Counted from the first letter of the stretch, positions 1 through 8,852 are shown. The stretch: DNA of 64,000 bases from Maribellus comscasis (GCF_009762775.1 NZ_CP046401.1:4364001-4428000); one strand, 5' to 3'. Notes: generated by a model from the letters alone, not told the origin. Numbers and translations: made by a program.

Positions 1-1
1 A

Positions 2-1240
2 ATGTTTGCACTTATTATTTTTCTTTCCATTAATAACGATAAAGAAGAACGGACTATTGCAGTATACGATGAGTCGCAATTGTTTTTGGGTGAACTGGAA
101 CAGCAAGGCTACACAACCTTCCATTTTATACCCGAGGAAGAATATAATGAGTTGAAATCGAATTTAAAAGAGAGTGATTTTTACGCCTTGTTGTACATCC
201 CCGCAAATATATATTCTGCAAATGTTGCCCAGCTCTTATCGGTAAAACAGGTTCCTATCGAATTAAGCGAACAAATTGAGCGAAAACTAAGTCGTTTTAT
301 CGAGAATGACAAACGCCAAAAAGTGGTGGAAGAGACCCGGATTCCGGATTTGGAAGACAGGCTGGCAGGAACCAAAACCAGTATAAAACTCAATACGCTT
401 AAAATATCGGAATCGGGAGAAACCAAAAAAAGTTCTTCGACTATTGCGTTTATTGCCAGTTACGCTATGGGTTTTATCATTTACTTTTTTGTATTTATGT
501 ATGGTTCTATGGTAATGCGGAGCGTGATGGAAGAGAAAAAGAACCGGATAATCGAAGTAATCATTTCGTCCGTAAAACCGATGCAGCTAATGGCAGGAAA
601 AATAATCGGGACAGCGCTGGTTGGTTTAACACAGGTAGGAATCTGGATTGTTTTAGGTGCAGTTGCTCTGGGAGTTGTTCAGGGATTGTTTACTCCTGAA
701 TCGGCTCAGCAAATGGGACAAAGCATTATGGAGTCGCAGTCTGCTATGAGTCCGGCGGCATCTCAAATGGCTGGACAAAGTCAGGTAACTGAAGTTTTGG
801 AAATGATTGGCAACCTGAATCTGCCGTTAATTCTATTCTCTTTTGTGTTCTATTTCCTTGTGGGATATCTGATGTACAGTTCTTTGCTGGGAGCAGTTGG
901 AGCAGCAGTCGACAGCGACGAAGATGCACAGCAATTGGTTTTTCCGGTTACCATACCGCTAATTCTTTCCATCATGTTGTTATTCCCCATTGCTAAAAAT
1001 CCCGAAGGGCCTGTGGCCTTCTGGGGCTCAATTATTCCGTTTACATCTCCGGTTTCGATGTTGGCCAGGGTGCCCTACGGAATTCCTACCTGGGAGCTTT
1101 TACTTTCTATGTTTTTACTTGTTTTGGCAACTGTTGGAGCAATCTGGGTAGCGGCTAGAATCTACCGTACCGGTATTTTAATGTATGGTAAAAAAGTAAA
1201 CCTCAAAGAATTGATAAAGTGGTTGCGATATAAAAGTTAA
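2..1240 (+). CDS. ABC-2 type transporter permease (NatB-like), 5' truncated
   Basis: This is the membrane-spanning subunit of an ABC exporter. Only the C-terminal 412 codons are in the window; the reading frame is open to the window edge and the first membrane helix is cut, so the apparent ATG at position 2 is not taken as the start. Residues 1-145 are a soluble extracytoplasmic loop, followed by hydrophobic segments near 147-171, 200-225, 275-300, 312-330, 340-350 and 362-388, the usual ABC-2 membrane-domain layout. The conserved stretch EEKKNRIIEVIISSVKP before the second helix is typical of NatB/YhaP-like permeases. The ATPase partner would be expected immediately upstream, outside the window. 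The substrate cannot be inferred. Confidence 0.85.
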   Translation: MFALIIFLSINNDKEERTIAVYDESQLFLGELEQQGYTTFHFIPEEEYNELKSNLKESDFYALLYIPANIYSANVAQLLSVKQVPIELSEQIERKLSRFIENDKRQKVVEETRIPDLEDRLAGTKTSIKLNTLKISESGETKKSSSTIAFIASYAMGFIIYFFVFMYGSMVMRSVMEEKKNRIIEVIISSVKPMQLMAGKIIGTALVGLTQVGIWIVLGAVALGVVQGLFTPESAQQMGQSIMESQSAMSPAASQMAGQSQVTEVLEMIGNLNLPLILFSFVFYFLVGYLMYSSLLGAVGAAVDSDEDAQQLVFPVTIPLILSIMLLFPIAKNPEGPVAFWGSIIPFTSPVSMLARVPYGIPTWELLLSMFLLVLATVGAIWVAARIYRTGILMYGKKVNLKELIKWLRYKS

Positions 1241-1245
1241 TTTTT

Positions 1246-1404
1246 TTGAAACAATTTAAAGCGATTCTTGTTTCTAAGTTAGAATTTGTAAAAGTTGAGT
1301 ATATTGCAGTGAATGAAAAACACGAAAATAAATACCTGCATGTGTTGCTGTATCCCGGGTTTCAGGGAAGGTACTTTTCGTGGATAGATTGTGAAAATAA
1401 GTAA
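1246..1404 (+). CDS. possible small protein, 52 aa, TTG start
   Basis: A 52-codon open frame starts with TTG five bases after the permease stop and ends just before a strong terminator. Its composition is protein-like (ends LLYPGFQGRYFSWIDCENK) and is not a low-complexity frame, but it has no ATG and no recognised family. It could be a short translationally coupled product of the permease operon, a relic of a longer gene, or chance. The position between the stop and the terminator is the main support. Confidence 0.25.
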   Translation: MKQFKAILVSKLEFVKVEYIAVNEKHENKYLHVLLYPGFQGRYFSWIDCENK

Positions 1405-1418
1405 AATAATTTATACGA

Positions 1419-1449
1419 AAGCCTTCCTGATTTCAGGGAGGCTTTTTTT
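1419..1449 (+). terminator. intrinsic terminator
   Basis: An 11-bp stem (AAGCCTTCCTG with CAGGGAGGCTT, one G-T pair) with a 4-nt loop runs directly into a T7 tract. It closes the permease transcript and separates it from cysK. Confidence 0.85.
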
Positions 1450-1472
1450 ATACCGATTTTAAAATTACAAAT

Positions 1473-2384
1473 ATGAAAGCAAATAGTATTTTAGAGACTA
1501 TTGGAAATACCCCACATGTCCGGTTAAGCAGGTTGTATCCTTCGGAATACGAAGTTTGGGTGAAAGTGGAAAAAACAAATCCGGGAGGAAGTATTAAAGA
1601 CAGAATTGCCTTGTCGATGATTGAGGACGCCGAAGCCAAAGGAATTTTAAAACAAGGATCGACAATTATTGAACCCACTTCCGGAAACACTGGAATTGGG
1701 TTGGCGCTTGTTGCTGCTGTAAAAGATTACCGGCTGATTTTAACCATGCCCGAATCGATGTCGATTGAACGGCGTAAAGTTTTAACAGCTTTAGGCGCCG
1801 AGTTGGTGTTAACTCCACGTGAGAAAGGAATGAAGGGAGCTATTGCAAAGGCAGAGGAACTTTCATCAGAGATTCAGGATTCGTGGATTCCTTTCCAGTT
1901 TTCAAATCCTGCCAATGTTGATGCGCACCGGAAAAATACAGCTTTCGAAATTGTGAATGATTTTCCTGATGGACTGGATTATTTAATCACCGGTGTTGGT
2001 ACAGGCGGACATATTACCGGAGTGGCAGAAGTTTTAAAACAGCATTTTCCGAATATAAAAGTTTTTGCTGTTGAACCCGACGGAAGCCCGGTGATTAGTG
2101 GTGGCGACCCGGGACCACATCCCATTCAGGGTATTGGAGCGGGATTTATTCCTGATAACCTAAACACTGATTTGCTGGACGGGACAATTCAAATTTCAAA
2201 AGAAGAAGCTTTTGAATATGCAAAAAAAGCAGCACTGAAAGAAGGTTTGTTTGTAGGTATATCCTCCGGCGCTTCTCTGGCTGCTGTGGCCAAGAAAATA
2301 AAAGAAATACCGGAAGGCTCAAAAATTCTTACGTTTACTTACGATCATGGTGAGCGCTATCTTTCTGTTGATGACTTGTATTAA
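1473..2384 (+). CDS. cysK: cysteine synthase (O-acetylserine sulfhydrylase)
   Basis: This PLP enzyme makes L-cysteine from O-acetylserine and sulfide. At 303 aa it matches the CysK/CysM family. The PLP lysine is K42 in PGGSIKDR, the substrate-binding loop is TSGNTG at 69-74, and the phosphate-binding glycine loop GTGGHITG lies near 175-182; GISSGAS follows towards the C terminus. It stands alone, with a terminator upstream and its own ATG 23 bases after it, and tpx follows in the same direction after 86 bases. Sequence alone does not separate CysK from CysM; the short C terminus would also fit CysM. Confidence 0.93.
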   Translation: MKANSILETIGNTPHVRLSRLYPSEYEVWVKVEKTNPGGSIKDRIALSMIEDAEAKGILKQGSTIIEPTSGNTGIGLALVAAVKDYRLILTMPESMSIERRKVLTALGAELVLTPREKGMKGAIAKAEELSSEIQDSWIPFQFSNPANVDAHRKNTAFEIVNDFPDGLDYLITGVGTGGHITGVAEVLKQHFPNIKVFAVEPDGSPVISGGDPGPHPIQGIGAGFIPDNLNTDLLDGTIQISKEEAFEYAKKAALKEGLFVGISSGASLAAVAKKIKEIPEGSKILTFTYDHGERYLSVDDLY

Positions 2385-2470
2385 TTGTTAAGAGTATTAA
2401 ATTTTGGATATAATTCAACTTTAAACTCCTTAAACTGTTTTATTCAGCAAATACTTAAATAAAAATTATT

Positions 2471-2968
2471 ATGGCAAAAATAACTCTGAAAGGAAATGAG
2501 ATTCATACGGTTGGAGAACTCCCCGGTGTAGGTGATACCGCAAAAGACTTTACCCTGGTTAAAAGTGATTTATCGCGTGTAAATTTGAGCGATTTTAAAG
2601 GCTCAAAGATTATAATGAATATTTCGCCAAGTATTGATACAAGCACGTGTGCAACTTCAGTTGTAAAATTCAATAAAGCGGCCACTGATCTGGAAAACAC
2701 AAAGGTCCTGTATATTTCAAGAGATTTACCTTTTGCGCAGGCCCGTTTTTGTGGAGCAGAAGGAATAGAGAATGTAATTACTTTGTGTGATTTATCCGGT
2801 GACTTTGGAAAAGATTACGGACTGGAAATTGCAGAGGGCCCTATGCAGGGCTTACATTCGCGCGTATTAATTGTTTTGAATGAAGAGGGAAAGGTTCTGT
2901 TTACACAACAAGTTCCTGAAATTGTGGTTGAACCTGATTATGAGGGTGCGTTAGAGGCGGTTAAGTAG
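2471..2968 (+). CDS. tpx: thiol peroxidase (atypical 2-Cys peroxiredoxin)
   Basis: Tpx reduces hydrogen and alkyl peroxides in the cytoplasm at the expense of thioredoxin. The 165-aa length is standard. The peroxidatic cysteine is C60 (SIDTSTCAT) and the resolving cysteine C94 (ARFC), matching C61/C95 of the E. coli enzyme; both are present, so the protein should be active. It follows cysK, with which it shares a thiol theme, but 86 bases separate them and no shared promoter or terminator could be established. Confidence 0.95.
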   Translation: MAKITLKGNEIHTVGELPGVGDTAKDFTLVKSDLSRVNLSDFKGSKIIMNISPSIDTSTCATSVVKFNKAATDLENTKVLYISRDLPFAQARFCGAEGIENVITLCDLSGDFGKDYGLEIAEGPMQGLHSRVLIVLNEEGKVLFTQQVPEIVVEPDYEGALEAVK

Positions 2969-3168
2969 AATTTATTTATGAAATAACCTCCTTCCTACAC
3001 CTGCTGTCCAAAATTTTGTAAGCCTTTAATTTGTATCGGATTGTCTTTGTCCAATTTTTTCAAACAAAGGTTTGGAAAAGTTGTTATTGAATTTAATGAA
3101 CAAAAAAAACGGAGTAAGGTGTATGTTTCTCCGGTAACGTGTTCAGAATAATTAGAAAACAATGTAAT

Positions 3169-3645
3169 ATGAAGAGTAAATTATCGGTATTTATAGGCGG
3201 AGTAGCTGCCGGAATAGTGGTTCCTTTTTTGGTAATATTGTTTGTATTACCTGGGCAGATGTTTATTGTGAATGAAAGTAAACTTGGGTTTGATGAGACT
3301 TTGCAAACGATTGAAGAATCGGTAAAAGAGAATGGCTGGAGTATGCCGCATCAGTACAATTTACAGGCCACAATGCAGAAAAATGGATTTGATGTGCAGC
3401 CAGTGAAAGTGATTTCTTTATGTAATCCGGTACATGCGCATGAAATTTTAAAAGGAGATAATGAAAGAATGGTTTCAGCCTTAATGCCTTGTCGTGTTGC
3501 TGTTTATGAGAAAAATGGAAAGACTTATGTTTCCATGTTGAATGCCGGTTTATTTTCAAAATTTTTAGGCAATAAAGTCAGCGAAGTGATGAATGTTGCT
3601 ACAAAAGAAAATCTAAAAATTTTAGAACCTGTAATAAACAATTAA
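3169..3645 (+). CDS. DUF302 family membrane-anchored protein
   Basis: The frame extends upstream to a GTG at 3139, but the ATG at 3169 gives a clean N-terminal membrane anchor (residues 7-31, hydrophobic with G/A/V/L/I) and is preferred; the product is then 158 aa. The remainder is a DUF302 domain: the pattern ENGWSMP..., ISLCNP.HA...L and MPCRVAVYEKNGKTYVS is characteristic. DUF302 has no established biochemical role. The next gene, a heavy-metal-associated lipoprotein, starts one base after this stop, so the two are almost certainly co-transcribed, hinting at an envelope role linked to metal or redox handling. Confidence 0.75.
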   Translation: MKSKLSVFIGGVAAGIVVPFLVILFVLPGQMFIVNESKLGFDETLQTIEESVKENGWSMPHQYNLQATMQKNGFDVQPVKVISLCNPVHAHEILKGDNERMVSALMPCRVAVYEKNGKTYVSMLNAGLFSKFLGNKVSEVMNVATKENLKILEPVINN

Positions 3646-3646
3646 A

Positions 3647-3964
3647 ATGAAAAAGTATTTGTATGTTTTTGTGGTATTGGCATTTGTTGCATGTCAGCCG
3701 GCAAACAAAGAAAAAAAATCGGGACAGGATCAGCCGGCGAATGCTGAATTGGTTGAGACCATTGTAAATGTCGGAGGAATGCATTGCGATATGTGCGTAA
3801 ATTCTATCGAAAAAGGAGTCAACGAATTGGAAGGAATAAGTTTTGTAAAGGCAAACCTGGAAGATTCTACGGCAGTTGTAAAATACGATGCCTCGAAAAC
3901 CGATTTAGCCCATATTGAAGCTGCAATTGAAAAACGCGGGTATTCAATAAAAAAGGGGTCGTAG
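3647..3964 (+). CDS. heavy-metal-associated (HMA) domain lipoprotein
   Basis: A 105-aa lipoprotein: signal peptide with lipobox FVAC, lipidated cysteine C16, then a charged linker (17-36) and one HMA fold (about 37-103). The metal motif is GMHCDMC at 44-50, with cysteines C47 and C50 spaced CxxC as in copper chaperones and P-type ATPase N-terminal domains. Because it is exported and lipid-anchored it would act in the periplasm or on the outer membrane inner leaflet, unlike the cytoplasmic CopZ. It is one base downstream of the DUF302 gene. Copper or another soft metal is the likely ligand; this is inference from the motif. Confidence 0.8.
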   Translation: MKKYLYVFVVLAFVACQPANKEKKSGQDQPANAELVETIVNVGGMHCDMCVNSIEKGVNELEGISFVKANLEDSTAVVKYDASKTDLAHIEAAIEKRGYSIKKGS

Positions 3965-4090
3965 CTTTTTGCAAGAGTCTTTTCGCGGGTTCAATTCTTC
4001 ATTTATCTGTAATTTTCGTCGATTGGCAGAAAAAAAGGTTACAAATAGAAATGATTTATCTATTTTAGACTTGCCATAACATATTAAACA

Positions 4091-4243
4091 ATGAGTCAGA
4101 AAAATTACAGAAACAATTTGGTTTTAAACGATAAAACTTCAAGCTGGCATGTTAATGTCAGAGTTTTGTCGTCAGAAAAAAACATCAACCGAAAGATGAA
4201 TTTCGGGACAAAGATTTGGAAAATTAAAGTTATTTTGAATTAA
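4091..4243 (+). CDS. possible small basic protein, 50 aa
   Basis: An ATG-initiated 50-codon frame rich in K, N and R lies alone between the HMA lipoprotein and the carB terminator, with its stop 2 bases before that terminator stem. I recognise no family. Spacing to the terminator suggests that some transcript ends here, but the coding potential is weak. The remaining bases between 3965 and 4090 hold nothing else I can identify. Confidence 0.25.
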   Translation: MSQKNYRNNLVLNDKTSSWHVNVRVLSSEKNINRKMNFGTKIWKIKVILN

Positions 4244-4244
4244 A

Positions 4245-4277
4245 TAAAAAAGCATCAGCGAAAACTGATGCTTTTTT
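4245..4277. terminator. bidirectional intrinsic terminator
   Basis: The stem AAAAAGCATCAG / CTGATGCTTTTT with a 6-nt loop has A and T tracts on both flanks, so it can end both the rightward transcript and the leftward carAB transcript, whose last codon is at 4296. Confidence 0.85.
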
Positions 4278-4295
4278 ATTTGTTGTTGCTGCTAC

Positions 4296-7200
4296 TTAAT
4301 ATTCATTCCAGCCTTTAATCGTAATATCTTCAATGTTGTATTTACAAATTCCGTAAATAAAGGCACTTGCCACCCGCGCATTGGTAATAAGCGGAATATT
4401 AAAATCAATTGAATTCCTGCGGATTTTATAGCCGTTTTTTAATTCCCTTTTTGTATAATTTTTTGGAATATTTATCACCAAATCAATTTTTTTCTCTTTT
4501 AAATATTCTATGGTATTCGGATGCCTGTCTTCTTCATCAGGCCAGTGCAACAAGGTGTTTTCTATTCCATTATCCGAGAAGAAACGGTGCGTTCCCTCCG
4601 TAGCGAAAATATTGTATCCTTTTTCTTTTAACAATCTGGCACTTTCCAGCAATTCTATTTTACCTCTCGACGGACCGGATGAAATCAAAATGTTCTTTTT
4701 GGGGAAATTATAACCCACAGAAAGCATCGATTTCAAAATAGCTTCGTAATAGCTTTCTCCAATACAGGCAACTTCTCCTGTAGAAGCCATATCGACCCCC
4801 AAAACAGGATCGGCATTTAATAAACGCGCAAAGGAAAACTGAGGTGCTTTTACTCCTACATAATCCAGCTCGAACAACGACTTATCGGGTTTCGGAACAT
4901 CGATTCCCAGCATCACTTTTGTTGCAATTTCAATCAGGTTAATTTTCATCACCTTTGAAACAAAGGGGAAACTCCGCGATGCCCGGAGGTTGCATTCGAT
5001 GACTTTGATATCATTGTCTTTTGCCAAAAACTGCATGTTAAATGGGCCGGTAATTTCAAGCCCTTTGGCCGTTTGGCGTGCAATCTTTTTTACTCTTCTG
5101 ATGGTTTCCACGTACAGTTTCTGCGGAGGAAAAACGATGGTCGCATCACCCGAATGAACTCCTGCAAATTCAACATGTTCAGAAATGGCGTAAGCAACAA
5201 TTTCTCCTTTATTGGCTACTGCATCAATTTCAATTTCCTTGGCCTGTTCGATAAACTCAGTAACAACCACCGGGTGTTCTTTTGATACATTGGCAGCCAT
5301 TTCGAGGAAATGTTCCAACTGGTCGGGGTTGGAAACCACATTCATCGCAGCGCCGGATAAAACATACGACGGACGAATAAGCACCGGATAACCCACTTCA
5401 TCTACAAATTTGTGAATTTCATCAATGGTTGAAAGTCGTGCCCAGCGAGGTTGATCCACTTTCAGTTCATCCAAAAGTGAAGAGAATTTTTCACGATCTT
5501 CTGCATTGTCAATTTTAAGAGGAGAAGTTCCCAGAACCGGAACATTTTGTCCGTGCAGTTTCATGGCGAGGTTGTTCGGAATCTGGCCACCCATTGAAAC
5601 CACAACTCCGTAAGGATTTTCCAAATCGAAAACATCCATTACCCGCTCAAAAGTCAGTTCGTCAAAATAAAGCCGGTCGCAGATATCATAGTCTGTACTA
5701 ACGGTTTCCGGGTTGTAGTTGATCATCACCGAACGGTAATTTTCTTTTTTGATGGTTTCCACTGCATTTACACTACACCAGTCAAATTCTACCGAACTTC
5801 CAATCCGGTAAGCCCCGGAGCCAAGAACGATTACTGATTTATTATCGTTGTAAAAATCAATATCGTGTTCGGAGCCGTTGTGCGTAAGATACAGGTAGTT
5901 GGTTTGTGCCGGATATTCCCCCGCCAGCGTATCTATTTGTTTTACTACCGGAACAATACCGTTTGCTTTTCTGTATTCCCGCACCCGCAACAAATCTTCA
6001 TGAATATTTTTGTTCGGGCTGTTTATCACGAGTCTGGCAATTTGAAAATCAGAAAATCCGGCTTGTTTTGCAATCTTTAATAAATCAACCGGCAGTTCTT
6101 CCAGTTTTTCAAATTTCAGCAATTCCTTTTTTATCAGGAAGATGTTTTTTAGTTTTTGTAAAAACCAACGGTCAATTTTTGTTTTATCGTAAATTTCATC
6201 AACAGAAAATCCTTTATTAAATGCTTCGGCAATGGCAAAGATCCTTCTGTCAGTCGGATTTGAAAGTTCCTCTTCAATTTCCTGAATATTGATTTCATCC
6301 CGGTTTCCAACAAAACCATGCATTCCCAATCCAACCATTCGGATACCCTTTTGAATGGCTTCTTCAAAGGTTCGGCCGATTGCCATGATCTCACCCACAC
6401 TCTTCATGGAGCTTCCTATGTTTTTGGAAACGCCAATAAATTTATTCAAATCCCAGCGTGGAATTTTTACGACACAATAATCGAGTGCCGGCTCAAATGC
6501 TGCCGTTGTAACTTTTGTGACCGAGTTTTTCAACTGGTGTAAACCATATCCTAGTCCCAGCTTGGCAGCCACAAACGCCAGCGGGTAACCCGTTGCTTTT
6601 GATGCCAGTGCCGATGAACGCGATAAGCGGGCATTTACCTCAATAACCCGATAATCTTCTGAGTACGGGTCGAGCGCAAACTGAACATTACATTCACCGA
6701 CGACACCAACCCGGCGGATAATTTTGATTGAAATTGCACGCAGCTTATGGTATTCAGCATTCGATAGTGTTTGCGACGGAGCAACAACAATACTTTCACC
6801 GGTATGAATCCCCAGCGGATCAAAATTTTCCATATTACACACTGTAATACAGTTATCGTATTTGTCGCGAACCACTTCGTACTCGACTTCCTTCCACCCT
6901 TTTATTGATTCTTCAACTAAAATTTGGGGTGAATAGGAAAACGCTTTTGATGCAAGTGCTTCCAGTTCTTCTTCATTTTCACAGAAACCACTACCTAATC
7001 CTCCCAGTGTGTAGGCCGCCCTGATAATAATAGGAAATCCTACCTTTTGTGCCGCTGCTCTTGCTTCCGACATATTTGAAGCTGCGATACTTTGTGGGGT
7101 CTTTACATTGATTTCACCCAGCATTTTGGCAAAAATATCGCGATCTTCTGTATCAATTATCGACTGAACCGGCGTTCCAACAACTTCAATGTTGTATTTT

Positions 7201-7523
7201 TCCAGGACACCGGATTCAAACAGAGCAACTCCGCAGTTCAGCGCGGTTTGTCCTCCGAAAGCAAGCAAAATACCTTGTGGTTTTTCCTTTTTGATAACCT
7301 CTTCAACAAAAAAGGGTGTAACCGGGAGGAAATAAATTTTATCGGCAATATTCTCTGAGGTTTGAATCGTAGCAATATTCGGATTGATGAGTACGGTTTC
7401 AACACCTTCTTCTTTGAGTGCTTTTAACGCCTGTGAACCGGAATAATCAAATTCTCCGGCCTCTCCGATTTTTAATGCCCCCGAACCGAGGATGACTGCT
7501 TTTTTAATATGTGTTTCTATCAT
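4296..7523 (-). CDS. carB: carbamoyl-phosphate synthase large subunit
   Basis: CarB makes carbamoyl phosphate from ammonia (delivered by CarA), bicarbonate and two ATP, feeding both arginine and pyrimidine synthesis. The 1075-aa length is normal. Two homologous ATP-grasp halves are visible: the first begins VILGSGALKIGEAGEFDYSG and the second near residue 560 (VIVLGSGAYRIGSSVEFDW); the C-terminal 140 residues form the MGS-like allosteric domain (ILISSGPSRGK onwards). It lies 16 bases downstream of carA in one operon and ends at a bidirectional terminator. Placement opposite argR suggests arginine control; whether a separate pyrimidine-specific synthetase exists elsewhere is unknown. Confidence 0.97.
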   Translation of the reverse strand: MIETHIKKAVILGSGALKIGEAGEFDYSGSQALKALKEEGVETVLINPNIATIQTSENIADKIYFLPVTPFFVEEVIKKEKPQGILLAFGGQTALNCGVALFESGVLEKYNIEVVGTPVQSIIDTEDRDIFAKMLGEINVKTPQSIAASNMSEARAAAQKVGFPIIIRAAYTLGGLGSGFCENEEELEALASKAFSYSPQILVEESIKGWKEVEYEVVRDKYDNCITVCNMENFDPLGIHTGESIVVAPSQTLSNAEYHKLRAISIKIIRRVGVVGECNVQFALDPYSEDYRVIEVNARLSRSSALASKATGYPLAFVAAKLGLGYGLHQLKNSVTKVTTAAFEPALDYCVVKIPRWDLNKFIGVSKNIGSSMKSVGEIMAIGRTFEEAIQKGIRMVGLGMHGFVGNRDEINIQEIEEELSNPTDRRIFAIAEAFNKGFSVDEIYDKTKIDRWFLQKLKNIFLIKKELLKFEKLEELPVDLLKIAKQAGFSDFQIARLVINSPNKNIHEDLLRVREYRKANGIVPVVKQIDTLAGEYPAQTNYLYLTHNGSEHDIDFYNDNKSVIVLGSGAYRIGSSVEFDWCSVNAVETIKKENYRSVMINYNPETVSTDYDICDRLYFDELTFERVMDVFDLENPYGVVVSMGGQIPNNLAMKLHGQNVPVLGTSPLKIDNAEDREKFSSLLDELKVDQPRWARLSTIDEIHKFVDEVGYPVLIRPSYVLSGAAMNVVSNPDQLEHFLEMAANVSKEHPVVVTEFIEQAKEIEIDAVANKGEIVAYAISEHVEFAGVHSGDATIVFPPQKLYVETIRRVKKIARQTAKGLEITGPFNMQFLAKDNDIKVIECNLRASRSFPFVSKVMKINLIEIATKVMLGIDVPKPDKSLFELDYVGVKAPQFSFARLLNADPVLGVDMASTGEVACIGESYYEAILKSMLSVGYNFPKKNILISSGPSRGKIELLESARLLKEKGYNIFATEGTHRFFSDNGIENTLLHWPDEEDRHPNTIEYLKEKKIDLVINIPKNYTKRELKNGYKIRRNSIDFNIPLITNARVASAFIYGICKYNIEDITIKGWNEY

Positions 7524-7539
7524 GGTAATTTTTTATTTT

Positions 7540-8631
7540 CTAATTCCCCAATCCTTTGTACTTTTTGATGTTGTCGATAAAGTCATCAAACAAAAATTCC
7601 GTATCAGTAGGCCCACTTGAAGCTTCCGGGTGAAACTGTGTGGAAAAGAATGGTTTGCTTTTATGTTTTATACCCTCGTTTGTGTTATCGTTGGCATTGG
7701 TGAAAAGTATTTCCCAGTCAGGTGGAAGGGTTTCAGTTTCAACAGCGTAACCATGGTTTTGCGAGGTGATATAACAACGGTTTGTATTTTTCAGGATTAC
7801 CGGTTGGTTATGACTCCGGTGTCCGTATTTTAATTTGTAGGTTTGAGCGCCGGCAGCCAATGCCAAAAGCTGGTTTCCCAAACAAATTCCCATAACCGGT
7901 TTGTCTTCCTCAACAATTTGTTTTATATAGCCTACTGTTTCCATGCACATGGCCGGGTCGCCCGGACCGTTGGAAATAAAAACACCATCGTAGTCTTCCT
8001 TTGTAAAATCATAATCCCACGGAACTCTGATTACTGTAGCATCTCTGTCAAGCAAACAGCGGATAATGTTGTTTTTTACACCACAATCTACCAGTACAAC
8101 GCGGTGTTCACCGTCTCCATATTCTTCCCTATTGATACAACTTGCTTTCGCAACCAGATTTTCCAGGTTTGGGTCGTAAAAATCGATGGTTTCGTTTTCA
8201 AACTCAATTTTTCCTAACATCGATCCTTTTTCACGTAAAATTTTTGTTAAGGCTCGTGTGTCGATGTCGAAAAGACCCGGAACTTCGTATTCTTTGAGCC
8301 AGTCAGACAAACTTTTTTGAGCATTCCAATGGCTGAACTCAAAGGAATAATCCGAAATTATTAACCCGCTAATGTGTAATTTGTGAGATTCGTAAAACTT
8401 ATGAATTCCATTTTCTTTTGAATCAAACGGGACACCATAATTTCCAATCATCGGGTAGGTCGATACCAGAATCTGTCCTGTATATGATGGGTCTGTCAAA
8501 CTCTCCGGGTAGCCGGTCATTGCTGTGTAAAAAACAACTTCGCCAGCTACCGAATTTTCACTTCCAAACGATTTTCCTGTAAAAACAGTCCCGTCTTCCA
8601 GGGTGAGTTTTGCTTGTTTTACTTTTAACAT
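7540..8631 (-). CDS. carA: carbamoyl-phosphate synthase small (glutaminase) subunit
   Basis: CarA hydrolyses glutamine and channels ammonia to CarB. The 363-aa protein has the CPSase small-chain N-terminal domain (1-130) and a class I glutamine amidotransferase domain (about 177-355). The catalytic triad is intact: C250 in GICLGNQ, H334 and E336 in TQFHPEAS. The ATG at 8631 is the only sensible start. It is the first gene of carAB, divergent from argR across a 221-base region that holds the ARG boxes and a terminator-like hairpin only 16 bases from this start, so both ArgR and leader RNA structure may control it. Confidence 0.97.
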   Translation of the reverse strand: MLKVKQAKLTLEDGTVFTGKSFGSENSVAGEVVFYTAMTGYPESLTDPSYTGQILVSTYPMIGNYGVPFDSKENGIHKFYESHKLHISGLIISDYSFEFSHWNAQKSLSDWLKEYEVPGLFDIDTRALTKILREKGSMLGKIEFENETIDFYDPNLENLVAKASCINREEYGDGEHRVVLVDCGVKNNIIRCLLDRDATVIRVPWDYDFTKEDYDGVFISNGPGDPAMCMETVGYIKQIVEEDKPVMGICLGNQLLALAAGAQTYKLKYGHRSHNQPVILKNTNRCYITSQNHGYAVETETLPPDWEILFTNANDNTNEGIKHKSKPFFSTQFHPEASSGPTDTEFLFDDFIDNIKKYKGLGN

Positions 8632-8647
8632 TTTCAGTTGTTCTATT

Positions 8648-8690
8648 AAAAAAAATGCGTTTCCACTAAAAATAGTTTAAACGCATTTTT
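8648..8690 (-). promoter_or_regulatory. terminator-like hairpin in the carA leader
   Basis: Read on the minus strand, AAAAATGCGTTT pairs perfectly with AAACGCATTTTT (12 bp); inside, ACTA pairs with TAGT after a 2x2 mismatch, and the stem runs into eight T. The hairpin is downstream of any carA promoter and ends 16 bases before its ATG. No gene ends here, so it cannot be an ordinary operon terminator. A possible -7 box for carA, TATTTTTG, lies at 8775-8768 but its -33 partner is poorly spaced. Attenuation or translational control are both possible. Confidence 0.6.
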
Positions 8691-8797
8691 CTTCAGTCTT
8701 TTTATAAATAACTACTAACTTTTCTCCCATTGAAATTAAAATGATGTTATTAAAATCATTTCTCCGACAAAAATAGTAATATTTCTTAAACAATTGG

Positions 8798-8827
8798 TTT
8801 GTTTTTTAATAAAAATGAATAATTTTG
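8798..8827 (+). promoter_or_regulatory. argR promoter, Bacteroidota type
   Basis: TTTG at 8798-8801 and TAATTTTG at 8820-8827 match the -33 and -7 elements of Bacteroidota primary-sigma promoters, with 18 bases between them. The -7 box lies inside the upstream ARG box, so bound ArgR would block it. Confidence 0.65.
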
Positions 8828-8852
8828 CAAAGAAAATGAATATTTATTCATA
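8814..8852. promoter_or_regulatory. tandem ARG boxes (ArgR operator)
   Basis: The downstream box at 8835-8852, AATGAATATTTATTCATA, matches the 18-bp E. coli ARG box pattern wnTGAATwwwwATTCAnw at every position. The upstream box at 8814-8831 keeps the TGAAT half and 3 of 5 positions of the other half. The two are separated by exactly 3 bp, the classic spacing for an ArgR hexamer, and the downstream box abuts the argR ATG. Autorepression is inferred, and control of the divergent carA is possible. Confidence 0.75.

Noticed and set aside
181..426. Antisense frames of 60-130 codons throughout the window (for example 181-426 minus, 3263-3559 minus, 33843-34046 minus)
   Set aside because: They lie wholly inside well-supported genes on the opposite strand and show skewed composition (rich in F, S, H, C) with no family match.
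3045..3070. CTTTGT / ACAAAG inverted repeat upstream of the DUF302 gene
   Set aside because: Short, AT-rich and poorly spaced from any promoter; could be chance.
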